From Ostrinia nubilalis (lineage: Eukaryota; Arthropoda; Insecta; Lepidoptera; Crambidae), in assembly GCF_963855985.1 (NCBI RefSeq), contig NC_087104.1, positions 8,246,001-8,310,000 of the forward strand: a DNA stretch of 64,000 bases. The letters run 5' to 3'. Made by a program: the position numbers and the translations under genes. The notes under the pieces are model-generated. The model worked only from the letters and a program-made list of their open reading frames with translations, was not told the origin of the DNA and ran no database searches. Of this stretch, positions 24,901 through 32,908 are shown one piece after another; position 1 is the first letter of the stretch; every line of letters begins with the position of its first letter.

Positions 24901-27900
24901 TCTTCTTAAGGAACGCTTTTGTGATTGTGATTTTGTTATAAATGATAGTTGTGTGTGAATAGTTTTTCTTAATATTTTGTGTACAAGTAAACATGTATTA
25001 AATTTATACATTTGAGCTATTGACATTAAGCCGGTTTTCCTATAGACTTCTGTTGTTGGTGTTAAGTAGGGAAATTGGAACAGTAGTTTTATAATTTTGT
25101 TTTGCGATGTTTGTAGTTTTTTCAAGTTCGTTTTGGGAGCGCTACCGTAAACTTCGATCAAATAATCCAGGTGGGGTTTCACTAAGGAGTTGTATATAGT
25201 GTACCGAACAGACATGGGGAAGCAGCGAACGTTGCCACGGAGAATAGACATAAGGGATGTTAATTTAGAACGAGTTTTTTCGATGTGAGGTTTCCAGGTG
25301 AGGCGGTTGTCAAGCGTAAGACCCAGATATTTCTCAGATTTTACTTGGTTTAATGGTTCGTTGTTGATGGTTAACGGATCAAAATGGGAGATTTGCTTAT
25401 TTTTGGCGCTAAATATTATGTAATTGGTCTTGGCTATATTTAGAGTTAATAAGTTACACTGAAACCAACCAAACAAAGCGTCTAAGTCTTTTTGTGCTGC
25501 TTGCGCCGTAGAAACAATATCATCTCCAAAGTAAAACAAACAAGTGTCATCGGCATACAGAGAAACATCACCGCATAGACCCAGATCGCCAATACCGTTT
25601 ACATAAATAAGGAACAATAGTGGCCCCAGAATAGATCCCTGCGGAACACCATATATGATTGATTCTGCTGAACTCTGCATATTATCGATCCTAACAATCT
25701 GGTATCTATTTGTGAGATAGGACTGGAGCATTTTATGTACCATTCCCTTAACGCCGATCGATTCCAATTTTTGTAATAGTAATTTGTGACTTATCGTATC
25801 GAACGCCTTCTTAAGATCGATGAATATACCAAGGGCAATCTTTTTGTGGTCGATTTCCGTTTTAATTCTAGTTGTAAGATCTATACATGCGGACAGGGTA
25901 TTGGATTTTGGACGAAAACCGTATTGCTTACTAAAGAGAAAATTAATGGAATTCAGGTATCGTTCCAGTTGTGTGTAAATAACCTTCTCAAACACTTTAG
26001 ATATAACAGGCAATACAGATATGGGCCTGTAGTTGCCTGCATCAGTTCTATTACCCGACTTAAAAATTGGACTAACCTTGGCTATTTTCAGTGAATCAGG
26101 GAAACAACCTCTCACTAGGCACTGGTTAATACATTTCGTTAATTCAACTAAGATACATGGCTTAATACTCTTAACAACTTTACATGTTATGCCGTCTAAA
26201 CCGCTGCTGGTATTTGGATTTAAATTATCAATTATTTTTCCGATTTCGTCAGATGCAACGGGGTCAAAAATGGAAAACTCACATTGGGAATTCTGCCTAT
26301 AATACACTGGTATATTATTTAAAGTAGGTATCTGATTAGCCAATGTAGAACCTATGCTAGCAAAAAACGAATTAAAATGGTTACATATATCTGCAACTTC
26401 GGTAATCTCACCTGAACAGGTTACAAGTTTAGCAGGGGCAGCGTGGGTTTTAACTTTCCTATTGTTTAGGTTGTTAATAAGTTGCCACATTTTAAGCGGT
26501 TTGTTTACACAGTGTTCAAATAGTTTCAGGTAATAGTTAGATTTTGTCTTCTGTATGTATCTTCGCACTCTTCTCTTCTCTGCAAAGTATTCTTCTTTAG
26601 CTATTTCATCATTCGGTCTTCTAATGTGATTGTATCCTAGTTTGTCTCTTGTGCTTATTGCTTTTATGACATCTTTATTTATCCAGTCTTTATTAAGAGG
26701 GTTGAGTACCTTAGTTTTTGTTATCTTGCATTTGGTAATGGCTTCAAGTAGCATTTTTTCCAGCTTATCATAATCACCATTGCAGTCACCGAGCTTCATC
26801 GTGTTCAGTTCTCCGGGTAGTTTATTATAGTTGATACTTTGATATTCAATTTTCAAATTCTTTTCTGGTTGAAGTTGGTGAATCTCTAAGTAAATCTGTT
26901 TATGGTCTGATATTACTGATTCCACAATGGCTAAGTGAAAAGTGTTATTCTTTATATTAGAGCAGACATGATCAAGTATTGTTTTCGAGCTTTCAGACTC
27001 ACGTGTGCAATACTCGGAATCTACTTTGTTTAATATCAAGAATCCAGTCTCTTTTAACATCTGCTTATAGGCTGTAGACGGTCGATTTCTTTTAAGTAGA
27101 TTGTAGTTAACGTCTCCAAACACCAGTGCTCTTTTTCGTTGTAATAATTGCTCGGAGTACGTTTCGAGAAATTTAGGGTTATTGGTTCTCTCTGGTTTGT
27201 ATACGGCGCCTATGTCCACAGAAAATTTATCCAGGTGTACCCATAGAAAATGATTGTCGTCTTCACAAAGATCGTGGATGTAATTGTGTTTTAAGTTCTT
27301 GTGCACAAATATCGAAACTCCACCTCCCCTCATTCCACTTCGGTAATTATAATAATGTGCATAATTTGGAAGTTGTATACTCTGTCCTTCTGCTTCTGTT
27401 TTTATCCAGGTTTCAACCAATACAATCACATGAATTTGATGCTTTGTTGAGCTTATAAGGCATCTCAATTCGTCTAGTTTACCTGGTTTGACAATACTTC
27501 TAATATTTGCATACAGGAACTTCAGTGATTTCGCAGTTTGGTTTATACTAACGTGGTCCTTTGTGAGTTCATAAGTTATAGTATCATTATTATTTGAGCG
27601 CTGGGTTTGGGTATCTGAATTGCTTAGTTTTTTGCAACTGTTTTTATTATTCTTGGAGTGCCTTTGACGTATTTGATAATTAGGTCTTTTTCACCTAATT
27701 CTGTTCGCTGTTTAAGCTCATTTCTTAAAGTTTCCATCGCCTTTTTCTGAATAGGTGTTTCGTCAGAGTATATTTTGATTTTAGAAGATTCTTTTTGAAA
27801 AGTTAATGCATGTTATAGTTGTTAAGAGTGATGTGTTGTGTAAGTGTCAGTAATATAGACTAGTGATAGAACTTAAAGACTAAAGTGATAGTGAACAACT

Positions 27901-29887
27901 ATCCCGGGGGAAAGGCATGTCATGTACCCCACTTGGGGGTAGATCTGAAAAACCAGTCTGGACACGTCAGGTGAGTCAGCACGCGTGCTCTCCCGGTATT
28001 CCCGAATATCTACGTATACAATAGGTGTTAAGTTTCAATTTGAATTAACATAAAAAGGACATTCAAGCGCTGTTTTGTCCAATAACTGGTAGCGTCCAAT
28101 GACTGGCAGTTTACCCTACTCAGTTTCATGAACATAAAGTAAAAAACTAATTAAAATATCAAGTTGGTAAAAAATACCTATTTTTTACCAACTTGATATT
28201 TTAATCATTATTATTACAAATTATGTAATTGAAATCAATAAAAACAAAAAAGTAAGTTCAGAACTGCATAATCTAATAATATCAAGTTGTCCTTCCTCTC
28301 TCTGGGAGTTGATTCACAAATAGATAACAATTTATATTCTGATTTGATAACAAAGAATGGAATGCAATGACTGACATAATAACACATACTGGTTACAGAT
28401 GGCTAAAATTACCAATTTAGGGACTAAGGAAGTTCGAACAGCCACACAGCTTAACATAACCACTATCTTGTAGTTTTAAGTTTCCAGCATGAATTCAATT
28501 CTGATATAGCCCAGATTTCAAAATTCAAACCTTTTTCCAACCAAGCTTGAATGTATCATTTTTGGGTTATTTTATAATTAGGGTGTTTATTAGACTAATT
28601 GTAAAAAACTGAATAATTACATTACAAATTACTGAGAGATCTCAGTAATTTGTAATGTAATTATACATTCAAAGGTAAAGAATAGCAAGTACAAATTATT
28701 GCAGTCTAATCCATTAATTAATTAATGAGGTAAATACTAGCCCAGAAAGATGTATTATACAAATGTTTTTAACGAAATAAAGTCAATTACCTTCGTTTGT
28801 CTTTAGAAAGTAGCCCAATGACTGGATCGATGGCAGCAGAGATCAAATTTTGGGCCTCTTTCACCCGACACATTGCCTCCTCAATCTCCCTCTGCGCTGC
28901 TTCGTTACTCTTTGTCTGTGGCTTGGAGATTGCTTGTGTGGCATGATGTACCTGGATAAGAAAAAAACAACATTAAAACATGCTATTAAAAATACCACAC
29001 ATTTGGGTTTAAGTTGTGATTAGGCTAAGTACTTGAAAGCTCATTATGCAAAACTAAACCTTACAAGGTAATCCTTAATTTGTTACACAATTAAAAAAAC
29101 ATATAGGTAGTTTGAATAATAAAGATTTGTTTTTCTTTATGCGAGTTAAAGTTTAGGTTTTATTATAAAACATGAAATCACAGCTTACCCTGATAGTTTG
29201 CCCATCAACAATTGATCCATTCAGCTGCAAAGCCTTGATCACACTTTCCTGTTCAGTCATCTCAATCAATGCATACTTCAGTGTGTCAGCATCTCTATCA
29301 CAGAAGCGCATGTACTTCACTTCCCCTGCCTGGCAGAAGTGATCGATCAGCTGCTGTTGAGTCAATGATCCCACGTCTACCAATAACAATGTTCTTCTAA
29401 TCTCCTCCACTTGTCTTGAGTCGTAAGCAGCCGGCAAGGGCGGGTATGGGGGCAAACCAGCAGCAGCCATCTTCGGGTCATGTGTCTGGATCACCTGGTT
29501 CGGCGGTACACCTTCCAAAGCGTTGATAACGTGCGCGGGAAGTCGCGGCTCCACTGTACTCAGACCCGGCACTAATGTGCCGTTGCTAGACATCTCCAGG
29601 GCTTTATGTTCATCTGGGATCTCTCCGGATTGCATAGGAATCACGATCAACGCACGGTCTATGAACACCGTGTTGGTCATATGCTGGGCTACGTTGACAG
29701 TCGCCGAATCGTAATATTTAACGTAACAAATTCGAGACTGTACGGGGCAAGAAACATCTCTGATCGTTGGATAGAGTCTAATGTCATCTATTTTACCTAA
29801 ATATCCAAAAAGCGTCTGCATTTGATCCTTCGTTGCTTGAGGAGCGATGTTGGTGACTTGTATCACCCTCGTACTGCCCGAAACCAT
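9154..29887 (-). CDS. SREK1: SREK1/Srp54-type SR-related splicing regulator, 596 aa, 4 exons
   Basis: Seen: exons 29189-29887, 28791-28951, 19024-19164 and 9154-9943 splice in phases 0, 2, 2 into 596 codons plus TAA. The N-terminus has an RRM (IQVTNIAPQAT, RICYVKY, residues about 5-85). A second RRM-like region follows (EIRRTLLLVDVG, YALIEM, about 165-233), then the helix EEAMCRVKEAQNLISAAIDP typical of SREK1, an RS exon, and a long terminal exon with Lys/Glu-rich and (SRDRKR)n stretches. Known: SREK1 (SRrp86) and Drosophila Srp54 modulate alternative splice-site choice through SR proteins in the nucleus. The start at 29887 (MVSGSTR) was chosen over the upstream in-frame ATG at 29929 because homology begins there. 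Introns 2 and 3 (9.6 and 9.1 kb) are almost entirely transposons. Confidence 0.9.
11238..12198. mobile_element. hAT-type element with TACGTAGATCTACGTA subterminal repeats
   Basis: Perfect 8-bp target duplication CGTAACGC (11230-11237, 12199-12206). Ends CAGGGTTGCCAACTC / GAGTTGGCAACACTG. Repeats of TCTACGTA lie near both ends. Non-autonomous: no transposase seen. It carries a nested foldback MITE at 11550-11798. Confidence 0.88.
11550..11798. mobile_element. foldback MITE, GTGGGTCTAGA ends
   Basis: Two arms of about 115 bp, nearly complementary (GTGGGTCTAGACAAAGTGC / CATTTTGTCTAGACCCAC), share the internal block TTTTGATCGAATCGAAAATC. A shorter relative is at 57257-57390. Confidence 0.8.
12206..12283. 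repeat. CACA/CATA-rich simple repeat
   Basis: Degenerate repeats of ACACATACATACAT and CACGCACACA with no coding signal. Confidence 0.7.
12324..12426. repeat. inverted repeat
   Basis: Arms CAATGTAGAATTTTTTCAAA and TTTGGAAAAATTCTACATTG with about 25 bp between; MITE-like. Confidence 0.7.
13262..13732 (+). mobile_element. solo-LTR-like insertion
   Basis: Flanked by the direct repeat ATTCCGATA (13253-13261, 13733-13741). Starts TGTCCAAATGG and ends AGAGTGGACTGTA. It holds a short internal direct repeat (AGTTAGATCAGTGATCGC). A similar 3' end is present in reverse near 52001. The long duplication is atypical for an LTR element, so the class is uncertain. Confidence 0.5.
13783..14012 (-). CDS. 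possible last exon, unknown protein
   Basis: Acceptor ATATCGTTTTCAG on the minus strand is followed by 76 codons (phase 1 entry) and TAG. The peptide (DRNEYCFEDRVCECYS, FKGKLLVLAGQVRDVEEL) looks coding. It lies inside the decayed Harbinger element, so it may be an accessory gene or a captured exon. A donor at about 14186 gives no matching phase. Not recognised. Confidence 0.35.
15042..15728 (+). pseudogene. Myb/SANT-like protein pseudogene of the Harbinger element
   Basis: Begins MDKTTTIR at a donor-like GTTAGT. A second part reads FSSSERELLIVA then, in other frames, AWETLTMAYNS and HQLKSCWNNLKTQRMKE, the pattern of Myb/SANT-like DNA-binding domains. A last exon (about 15505-15728) encodes a Leu/Glu-rich coiled coil ending KIKLDIED. 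At least two frameshifts and stops break the domain. Known: Harbinger elements encode such a protein beside the transposase. Confidence 0.65.
16342..18854. mobile_element. long foldback element, ~1-kb arms
   Basis: Left end CTGCCACACTGGTGGATTGC and right end GCAATCCACCGGTGTGGCA frame two arms of about 0.95 kb (16342-17290 and 18035-18854) in inverted orientation, with a roughly 740-bp unique centre. Each arm is itself two related ~430-bp halves, each holding CCTATCGATAGG. No ORF. A second copy is at 55691-56943. Confidence 0.88.
19024..19164 (-). CDS. SREK1: SREK1 exon 3, pure RS exon
   Basis: 141 nt, GC-rich, coding almost only Arg, Ser and His (for example RTRSRSRSRRRSRSRSRR). Acceptor GGCTACAG, donor CAG/GTAAGC. 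Phase 2 on both sides, so it can be skipped without a frameshift. Its high GC contrasts with the flanking AT-rich transposon DNA. Confidence 0.88.
19238..19933. mobile_element. hAT-type element with CCGGATATCCGG subterminal repeats
   Basis: Perfect 8-bp target duplication GTCATTGG (19230-19237, 19934-19941). Ends TAGAGATGAACCGGATA / CGTTTCATCTCTA. Many ATCCGG repeats sit near both ends. Non-autonomous. Confidence 0.9.
20130..20235 (+). repeat. 5' LTR
   Basis: Starts TGTCATGTACC, ends TATACAATA; preceded by the GGTGT target duplication. Confidence 0.92.
20322..24272 (+). CDS. gypsy gag-pol polyprotein, single frame, 1,316 aa
   Basis: Order from the chosen start: capsid-like region; two CCHC-like knuckles (CFRCGKQHKGEC, CNFCDKTGHIEAVC, about 203-235); aspartic protease DSG (about 282); reverse transcriptase with KIDLEQAYTQV and LLDDIV (about 565); RNase H TCDAS (about 711); integrase core MDYAGPF, DNGRSF and HPASNGQAERT (about 985-1075); acidic tail. 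An ATG at 20274 is also in frame; 20322 has the better context (AAAATGG). The integrase zinc region reads LHSNHDALARSYFWWP, shorter than usual between the His pair and the ARSY motif, so the integrase may be impaired (inference). No env-like frame was seen. Confidence 0.92.
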   Translation: MVVKFGEFDVAHGCWENYITRFGYCLEASEVKEDEKKKANLLAVCGPDLFDLISSLVAPKKISEVTFSTIKTYLDNHFHPKPNEIVESFKFHSRNQEDGEKIRDYVASLRKLSIHCNFENVDRTLRDRLVCGIRDKDIQKKMLQQTSLTFQLACEIALSHESANCDSNIIILPNTSKAPTQVFEEPMDINKISYKRSEKQNCFRCGKQHKGECRFRWVKCNFCDKTGHIEAVCLSKKKNNNIRSESNCNGLYEIPINSIRQARVPAYMVNIFLNGCNIEMEVDSGCAFTLISEPTARLIWKNKLPQFSKIDILLKTWTDNQLNILGKVFVPVNYKGIVKNLPVIIAKGQGPSLIGRNWFSDLNIQLEGINNIKIDTQDVKHILEKYKDIFEEGLGKYTGPIVSITPKDGATPKFLKCRPIPFALKERVCAEIDRLVAQEVLEPVPHSDWATPIVPVLKSNGGVRLCGDYRSTVNMATDTDTYPLPTLDEAFTHLQGGVVFSKIDLEQAYTQVQVDEPTSCLLTLNTPKGLFKVKRLAFGVKACPGIFQRLMSSLLADIPGVAVLLDDIVVMGTNVMEHNKRLNMVLKKLQHAGLRVNKKKCQFLARNIKFLGYMIDESGVHPCKDKIQTIENFKAPHNVKELQAFLGLLNFYDRFLPHKATIAEPLYKLLQSDMKWHWNSGHQRSFEKLRTMLTSEDTLVHYDLKKKLLLTCDASQYGLGAVLEHEMEDGTVRPIMFASRTMNVHERNYAQIDKEAAAIIFGLKKFHQFISGRKVVIRTDHKPLLGLFDPKRPIPNIISPRMLRWALLLNSYDYQIDYVQGKKLGNADALSRWPSTDQGKVEEEYSGVLFIEETPLELEFSADEVAKLTLKDPKLSKILYWIRNGWPSKVETEYKVFWQKREEMSSFKNCILWGNRVVLPEKMRAKVLEELHSNHDALARSYFWWPAIDKNIEQMINRCNTCAENRNMPKKVTHSWIRLDKPWSRLHMDYAGPFQGKTFFILIDAFSKWPEVKIVPDMSSGTLIKTLREIFTEQGLPDTVVSDNGRSFISEEFQNYCKSNGIRHVLVAPYHPASNGQAERTVQTIKNKLKKQSPGSWHMKLTSMLYGLRTTPNSTNDKTPAELLNNRHFRTKFDYLNPLTFKDKPQLEELEENESRNVRSVKVGQTVYLRNYGKGPQWIKGVVEKRIGICRYLIQWNGKLLKRHINQIHLFGEEKGETEPEQQSEENKLREDDDDEEEETIVIPSPSKWADIIGVSGPQDIDATRRIQYEQTAPEQYKRARSESASPQQSHNKKPNLDLTHEDEEEDEDLGSEVDD
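24724..27690 (-). CDS. LINE ORF2: endonuclease-reverse transcriptase
   Basis: Open for 988 codons (first ATG 27468, but homology starts earlier at FLYANIRSIVKPGKLDELR). AP endonuclease motifs: VLVETW, GVSIFV, FGDVNYN, SDHKQIY. Reverse transcriptase: VSPIFKSGN, NYRPISVLP, FIDLKKAFDTISH, GVPQGSILGPLLF, LYADDT. It ends in a C-terminal domain just before a poly(A) run. The frame appears intact. Jockey/CR1 group; exact clade not assigned. Confidence 0.9.
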   Translation of the reverse strand, partial: KRPNYQIRQRHSKNNKNSCKKLSNSDTQTQRSNNNDTITYELTKDHVSINQTAKSLKFLYANIRSIVKPGKLDELRCLISSTKHQIHVIVLVETWIKTEAEGQSIQLPNYAHYYNYRSGMRGGGVSIFVHKNLKHNYIHDLCEDDNHFLWVHLDKFSVDIGAVYKPERTNNPKFLETYSEQLLQRKRALVFGDVNYNLLKRNRPSTAYKQMLKETGFLILNKVDSEYCTRESESSKTILDHVCSNIKNNTFHLAIVESVISDHKQIYLEIHQLQPEKNLKIEYQSINYNKLPGELNTMKLGDCNGDYDKLEKMLLEAITKCKITKTKVLNPLNKDWINKDVIKAISTRDKLGYNHIRRPNDEIAKEEYFAEKRRVRRYIQKTKSNYYLKLFEHCVNKPLKMWQLINNLNNRKVKTHAAPAKLVTCSGEITEVADICNHFNSFFASIGSTLANQIPTLNNIPVYYRQNSQCEFSIFDPVASDEIGKIIDNLNPNTSSGLDGITCKVVKSIKPCILVELTKCINQCLVRGCFPDSLKIAKVSPIFKSGNRTDAGNYRPISVLPVISKVFEKVIYTQLERYLNSINFLFSKQYGFRPKSNTLSACIDLTTRIKTEIDHKKIALGIFIDLKKAFDTISHKLLLQKLESIGVKGMVHKMLQSYLTNRYQIVRIDNMQSSAESIIYGVPQGSILGPLLFLIYVNGIGDLGLCGDVSLYADDTCLFYFGDDIVSTAQAAQKDLDALFGWFQCNLLTLNIAKTNYIIFSAKNKQISHFDPLTINNEPLNQVKSEKYLGLTLDNRLTWKPHIEKTRSKLTSLMSILRGNVRCFPMSVRYTIYNSLVKPHLDYLIEVYGSAPKTNLKKLQTSQNKIIKLLFQFPYLTPTTEVYRKTGLMSIAQMYKFNTCLLVHKILRKTIHTQLSFITKSQSQKRSLRRPYDIQLPSPRTNYGKKNIMYEGAQLFNGLPNDIKNTQSFFSFKKKLKHYITKHFLEFS
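27624..27812 (-). pseudogene. C-terminal remnant of LINE ORF1
   Basis: Sixty-odd codons (ALTFQKESSKIKIYSDETP to IIKTVAKN) ending at TAA and overlapping the start of ORF2 in another frame, as is usual in two-ORF LINEs. Confidence 0.6.
27918..28023 (+). repeat. 3' LTR
   Basis: Same sequence as the 5' LTR; followed by GGTGT at 28024-28028. Confidence 0.92.
28150..28205. repeat. perfect 56-bp palindrome
   Basis: 27-bp arms beginning ATTAAAATATCAAGTTGG with a 2-bp centre. It lies in SREK1 intron 2. Confidence 0.85.
28614..28663. repeat. perfect 50-bp palindrome
   Basis: Arms of 25 bp (TAATTACATTACAAATTACT) with no spacer, centre GAGATCTC. In SREK1 intron 2. Confidence 0.88.
28791..28951 (-). 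CDS. SREK1: SREK1 exon 2
   Basis: Acceptor TTTTTTCTTATCCAG, donor AAG/GTAATT. Encodes VHHATQAISKPQ and the Glu/Arg helix that ends ISAAIDP. Phase 0 in, phase 2 out. Confidence 0.92.
29189..29887 (-). CDS. SREK1: SREK1 exon 1 (coding)
   Basis: 233 codons from ATG to AGG/GTAAGC, phase 0. It carries the first RRM and most of the second RNA-binding region, with a Pro-rich linker (GLPPYPPLP) between them. Confidence 0.92.
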
Positions 29888-30920
29888 TTTCGATGATTTA
29901 CACATCAAAACAAACTTATAATGTAACAATATTTCATGAATAGGTAAAAATATTAATAACTTAAAAAGTAATCTTGATTTCTACATTGTAACGCATGACT
30001 TTTTACACAAATCGTAATTTACAGACGCACACACAAATCCACAAAAATGAATGACAGAAGAAAAGAAAAAGCCAGTGTTGCCAGTCGGGTCTTGTCAGAA
30101 ATTACCAGAAATATAAAAAAATGTAACCTTTCATTCCATGAAGACCGAAAAGTGACCGGTCGTATAAAACCGTTTCATGGATTTGCGTTTCATTATCAAA
30201 AAAACATTTGCTAAAACTCATTGTCTTTAACAAATAATAAATCAAATTCATGTTTAAATGCAGTTTATGACATAATTTTTAAATTGTCACTATTAATATT
30301 TTTACTGAATAACCTGTAAAAGTTAATTCTACAATTTCTGAAAAATCACCAAAAAGTAACCTTTTCATTAGTGTAACCTAAAAGTAACCAATGCAGTTCA
30401 AAAGTAACCTAAAAGGTTACAAAAGTAACCTTCTGGCAACACTGGAAAAAGCACGCTGGTTTGCAAATGTCAAATAGGGATGTACCACAAGCAACCGGTA
30501 CTAGTACTACCGGTATGTGGTAAATGCCATCGAGAAGAACATTGGAGCTGACATATTTATGGATTAAATGACATATGACTACTTTTATCGTCTCCGAGTG
30601 GACATGATACGAGATAAATAACCCTTCGACAATGCAAAATAGAAATTCAATGATGTTAACATTATGTCTTTCTTAATTTCCATAAAATATACACATATTA
30701 AAACTTGCCTTGTTAAATAGTATGGTCATGGTCACTCATTGAATCATAACTCATCTATAGCTACTCCTAAACTATATTTGCAAAGACAAGCAGTTTCGTT
30801 TCTGAATGTTGGTACACTGGTATACCTACGCGGGATAAAATTGGCGCGAAATCTAAACTTTCTTCCAAATCATAGAATTTAATTTTGATGTAAAAGAAAG
30901 TAACACATAATATTTATTTT
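29888..30920. promoter_or_regulatory. head-to-head interval between SREK1 and the coiled-coil gene
   Basis: About 1 kb separates the two start codons, so a shared or paired promoter region is likely. It contains a hAT element 186 bp upstream of the SREK1 ATG. No TATA box was identified. Confidence 0.5.
30073..30444. mobile_element. hAT-type MITE with AAGTAACCT subterminal repeats
   Basis: Perfect 8-bp target duplication GAAAAAGC (30065-30072, 30445-30452). Ends CAGTGTTGCCAG / CTGGCAACACTG. Repeats of AAGTAACC lie near the right end, with related GTAACCT at the left. Confidence 0.88.
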
Positions 30921-32531
30921 ATGTTTAGCATGGCGTTTCATTGCAATAAAATAGATACATTGAAGTTAACACTTAATACAGGTATACATAATATTATCTT
31001 ACTAACAGTTTGTTTATGTAACTATTAACAGTAATGTAAAGCATTACCAGTAATTAATCTGTAACAAGATTTTATCTTATAAACACAGCTTCGAAAAGAA
31101 AATTACAAAAAGACATAGAAGGACTTCAATTACGTAACTTGGAAAGACAATATTCAGAAGAATTAACAACAATCGCAACTGAAATTGAATTAACAACAGA
31201 ACAGCTAACGGTGAATATTTTTGAAAATATTAGACACCACATGTTATAGAGAGATATCAACTTATCCATCTGGCGTAATTTATTATTTTTAGGAACAAAA
31301 GAATATGCTATCTCTTGCTCGACATCAAATTTCACTAGTGGAGATATGCACAACATCAGAGAAATCCAAAATACAAAACGCGATAACTGAATTAAACGAC
31401 CATAAAAGAAGTTTTGTGGACGAATTTGACAAAGGTAAGAAATTGAAAAATAATAATAGATGAATAAATGAATAGAACTCTAGCTCCAAACTTTACTTAG
31501 TTTGTAATTTTGCGATATTTTTTTTATTTTTAGTGCGCGTTATATCAGAGATGCGCAAGAGAGAGCTGAAACAAAGCGAAGAAAATGAACTAGAGTTATT
31601 ACGCCAAAGAGAAAAAGAAACTGAGCAAAAGAATGAACAAATATTGAAGCAAATCATTTGCGTCGAAAAAGAGTGTGATGACATTGAACGCGAATGTGCA
31701 GTCTTGAAAGTAAGTGCAAAATAAAGTTTCGAAATATTAAAATTTAAATGTGGAAATTTTCTCAATGCACAACTCTTAACTATGTAAAAGAACCGCGTGC
31801 CAGACGTATCTTACTTCCAAATTTTTTACTTGTGGAGTTTTGTGAAATCTATGTTGTGAAACCAACAGGAGGCTTGTAGGCATTAGGCGGTTATCACACT
31901 GCGCCGCGCTCCGTCGCGCGCGGAGCGCGTGATTTTTTATGTGATTATCACGCGGACGCGTTGTCAGTGTGAAGTGCCGCGCGTGTATTCTATACAAACT
32001 GAGGTACTTGCATACAATGAAAAAATCTGTCGCCCCGCGCTCCGCGACGGAGCGCGGCGCAGTGTGATAACCGCCTTACTATTATCATCAACTTACCCAG
32101 CAGCAGCCTGTCAAAACACATTTAATTGTGTAATATTCCTGAAAAATTACGGTTAGGTTCATGAAGAAATTCTTAAACCCGGTTCACCTTATTTCGCGTC
32201 ATGCGATTCCCCGCGAATTTTCTGTGGTCACGTTCCTTTCACGCGTTGATACCCAAGCGCACATAATTTATCCTTTGATGTAGGTAAAAATTAGCACCAC
32301 TATCGTCTGTCGTAGTTGGTACACCTACCTTCTGATCTGAGAATCCTGAGACTAGGAGGTGATGTATGTCAAGCGATGTGTGTGTATTAATAGGCCGATA
32401 TCGTACAAACGCAATGTATCAAAAATATTTTTTGTTTGTTTCAGAAACGAAACCACGCCATTATGCTGAAAATGAGACGTAAGTTGGTAGAAACAGAAAA
32501 TGTTCGAAAAGAGCTTATGAAGAATAATTAA
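30921..32531 (+). CDS. small coiled-coil protein, 5 exons, ~192-195 aa, unknown
   Basis: Not recognised. Exons: 30921-30981 (in-frame ATGs at 30921 and 30930), 31089-31210, 31293-31434, 31534-31709 and 32445-32531, all GT-AG, phases 1, 0, 1, 0, TAA at 32529. The product is almost wholly Lys/Glu/Leu heptad-like helix (for example LEQKNMLSLARHQ-type stretches, ELLRQREKETEQKNEQ, then MLKMRRKLVETENVRKEL), with no membrane segment or catalytic motif. The length and composition would suit a structural partner such as a kinetochore, centriole or axoneme coiled-coil subunit, but no family can be named. AATAAA at 32603 follows. A MITE lies in intron 4. Confidence 0.72.
31886..32075. mobile_element. 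Harbinger-like MITE, TTA-flanked
   Basis: TIRs GGCGGTTATCACACTGCGCC / GGCGCAGTGTGATAACCGCC, about 36 bp each, flanked by TTA on both sides. GC-rich. In intron 4 of the coiled-coil gene. Confidence 0.88.
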
Positions 32532-32602
32532 GGATATTGACGAATAATATCAAACAAGAAGTTATTTAATTCATGATTTTAATGATTTCCGTGAAAAATT
32601 AC

Positions 32603-32619
32603 AATAAACATTATTTATT
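32603..32619. terminator. overlapping convergent poly(A) signals
   Basis: AATAAA at 32603-32608 (+) serves the coiled-coil gene. TTTATT at 32614-32619 is AATAAA on the minus strand, about 290 nt after the dynein stop. The two genes therefore end tail-to-tail with signals a few bases apart. Confidence 0.6.
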
Positions 32620-32908
32620 AATTATTCTAAATTATTTACTTGCACATTGAAAGATCAATACATGCAAATTACACAAAAAAACAACAAAAGATATTACACA
32701 TTGAAATAAATAAATAAAAACAAACCTTAGTTGTAGGTAAGAGGTAACATTAAACATTGTAAAAGATCTTTTGCCTCTAATAGCATCAAGACGTGCTAAA
32801 AGGTATCACCTATTCATCAATGGTCATTCACTCCACAAAACAAATGTCTAATATCTATTTAATACTGATTCAACACTTTCCAGAAAGGCACTAAGTTTTA
32901 AATAATAT

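Larger units (their letters stand above)
24614..27812 (-). mobile_element. 5'-truncated non-LTR retrotransposon (Jockey/CR1-like) inside the gypsy element
   Basis: Poly(T) tracts on the plus strand at 24614-24632 and 24702-24723 are its poly(A) tails. ORF2 is complete. The 5' end stops within the last 60 or so codons of ORF1 (27624-27812), so the copy is 5' truncated. Flanking target duplications were not found. Confidence 0.85.
20130..28023 (+). mobile_element. Ty3/gypsy LTR retrotransposon, Mag-like, with identical LTRs
   Basis: LTRs of 106 bp (20130-20235 and 27918-28023) are identical by eye. The target duplication is GGTGT (20125-20129, 28024-28028). A primer-site-like TTGGCGACGAGTG follows the 5' LTR and a purine tract GGGGGAAAGG precedes the 3' LTR. 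Short LTRs and a single fused gag-pol frame suit the Mag lineage. A LINE is inserted after pol (24614 to about 27812). It lies in a SREK1 intron in opposite orientation. Confidence 0.93.
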
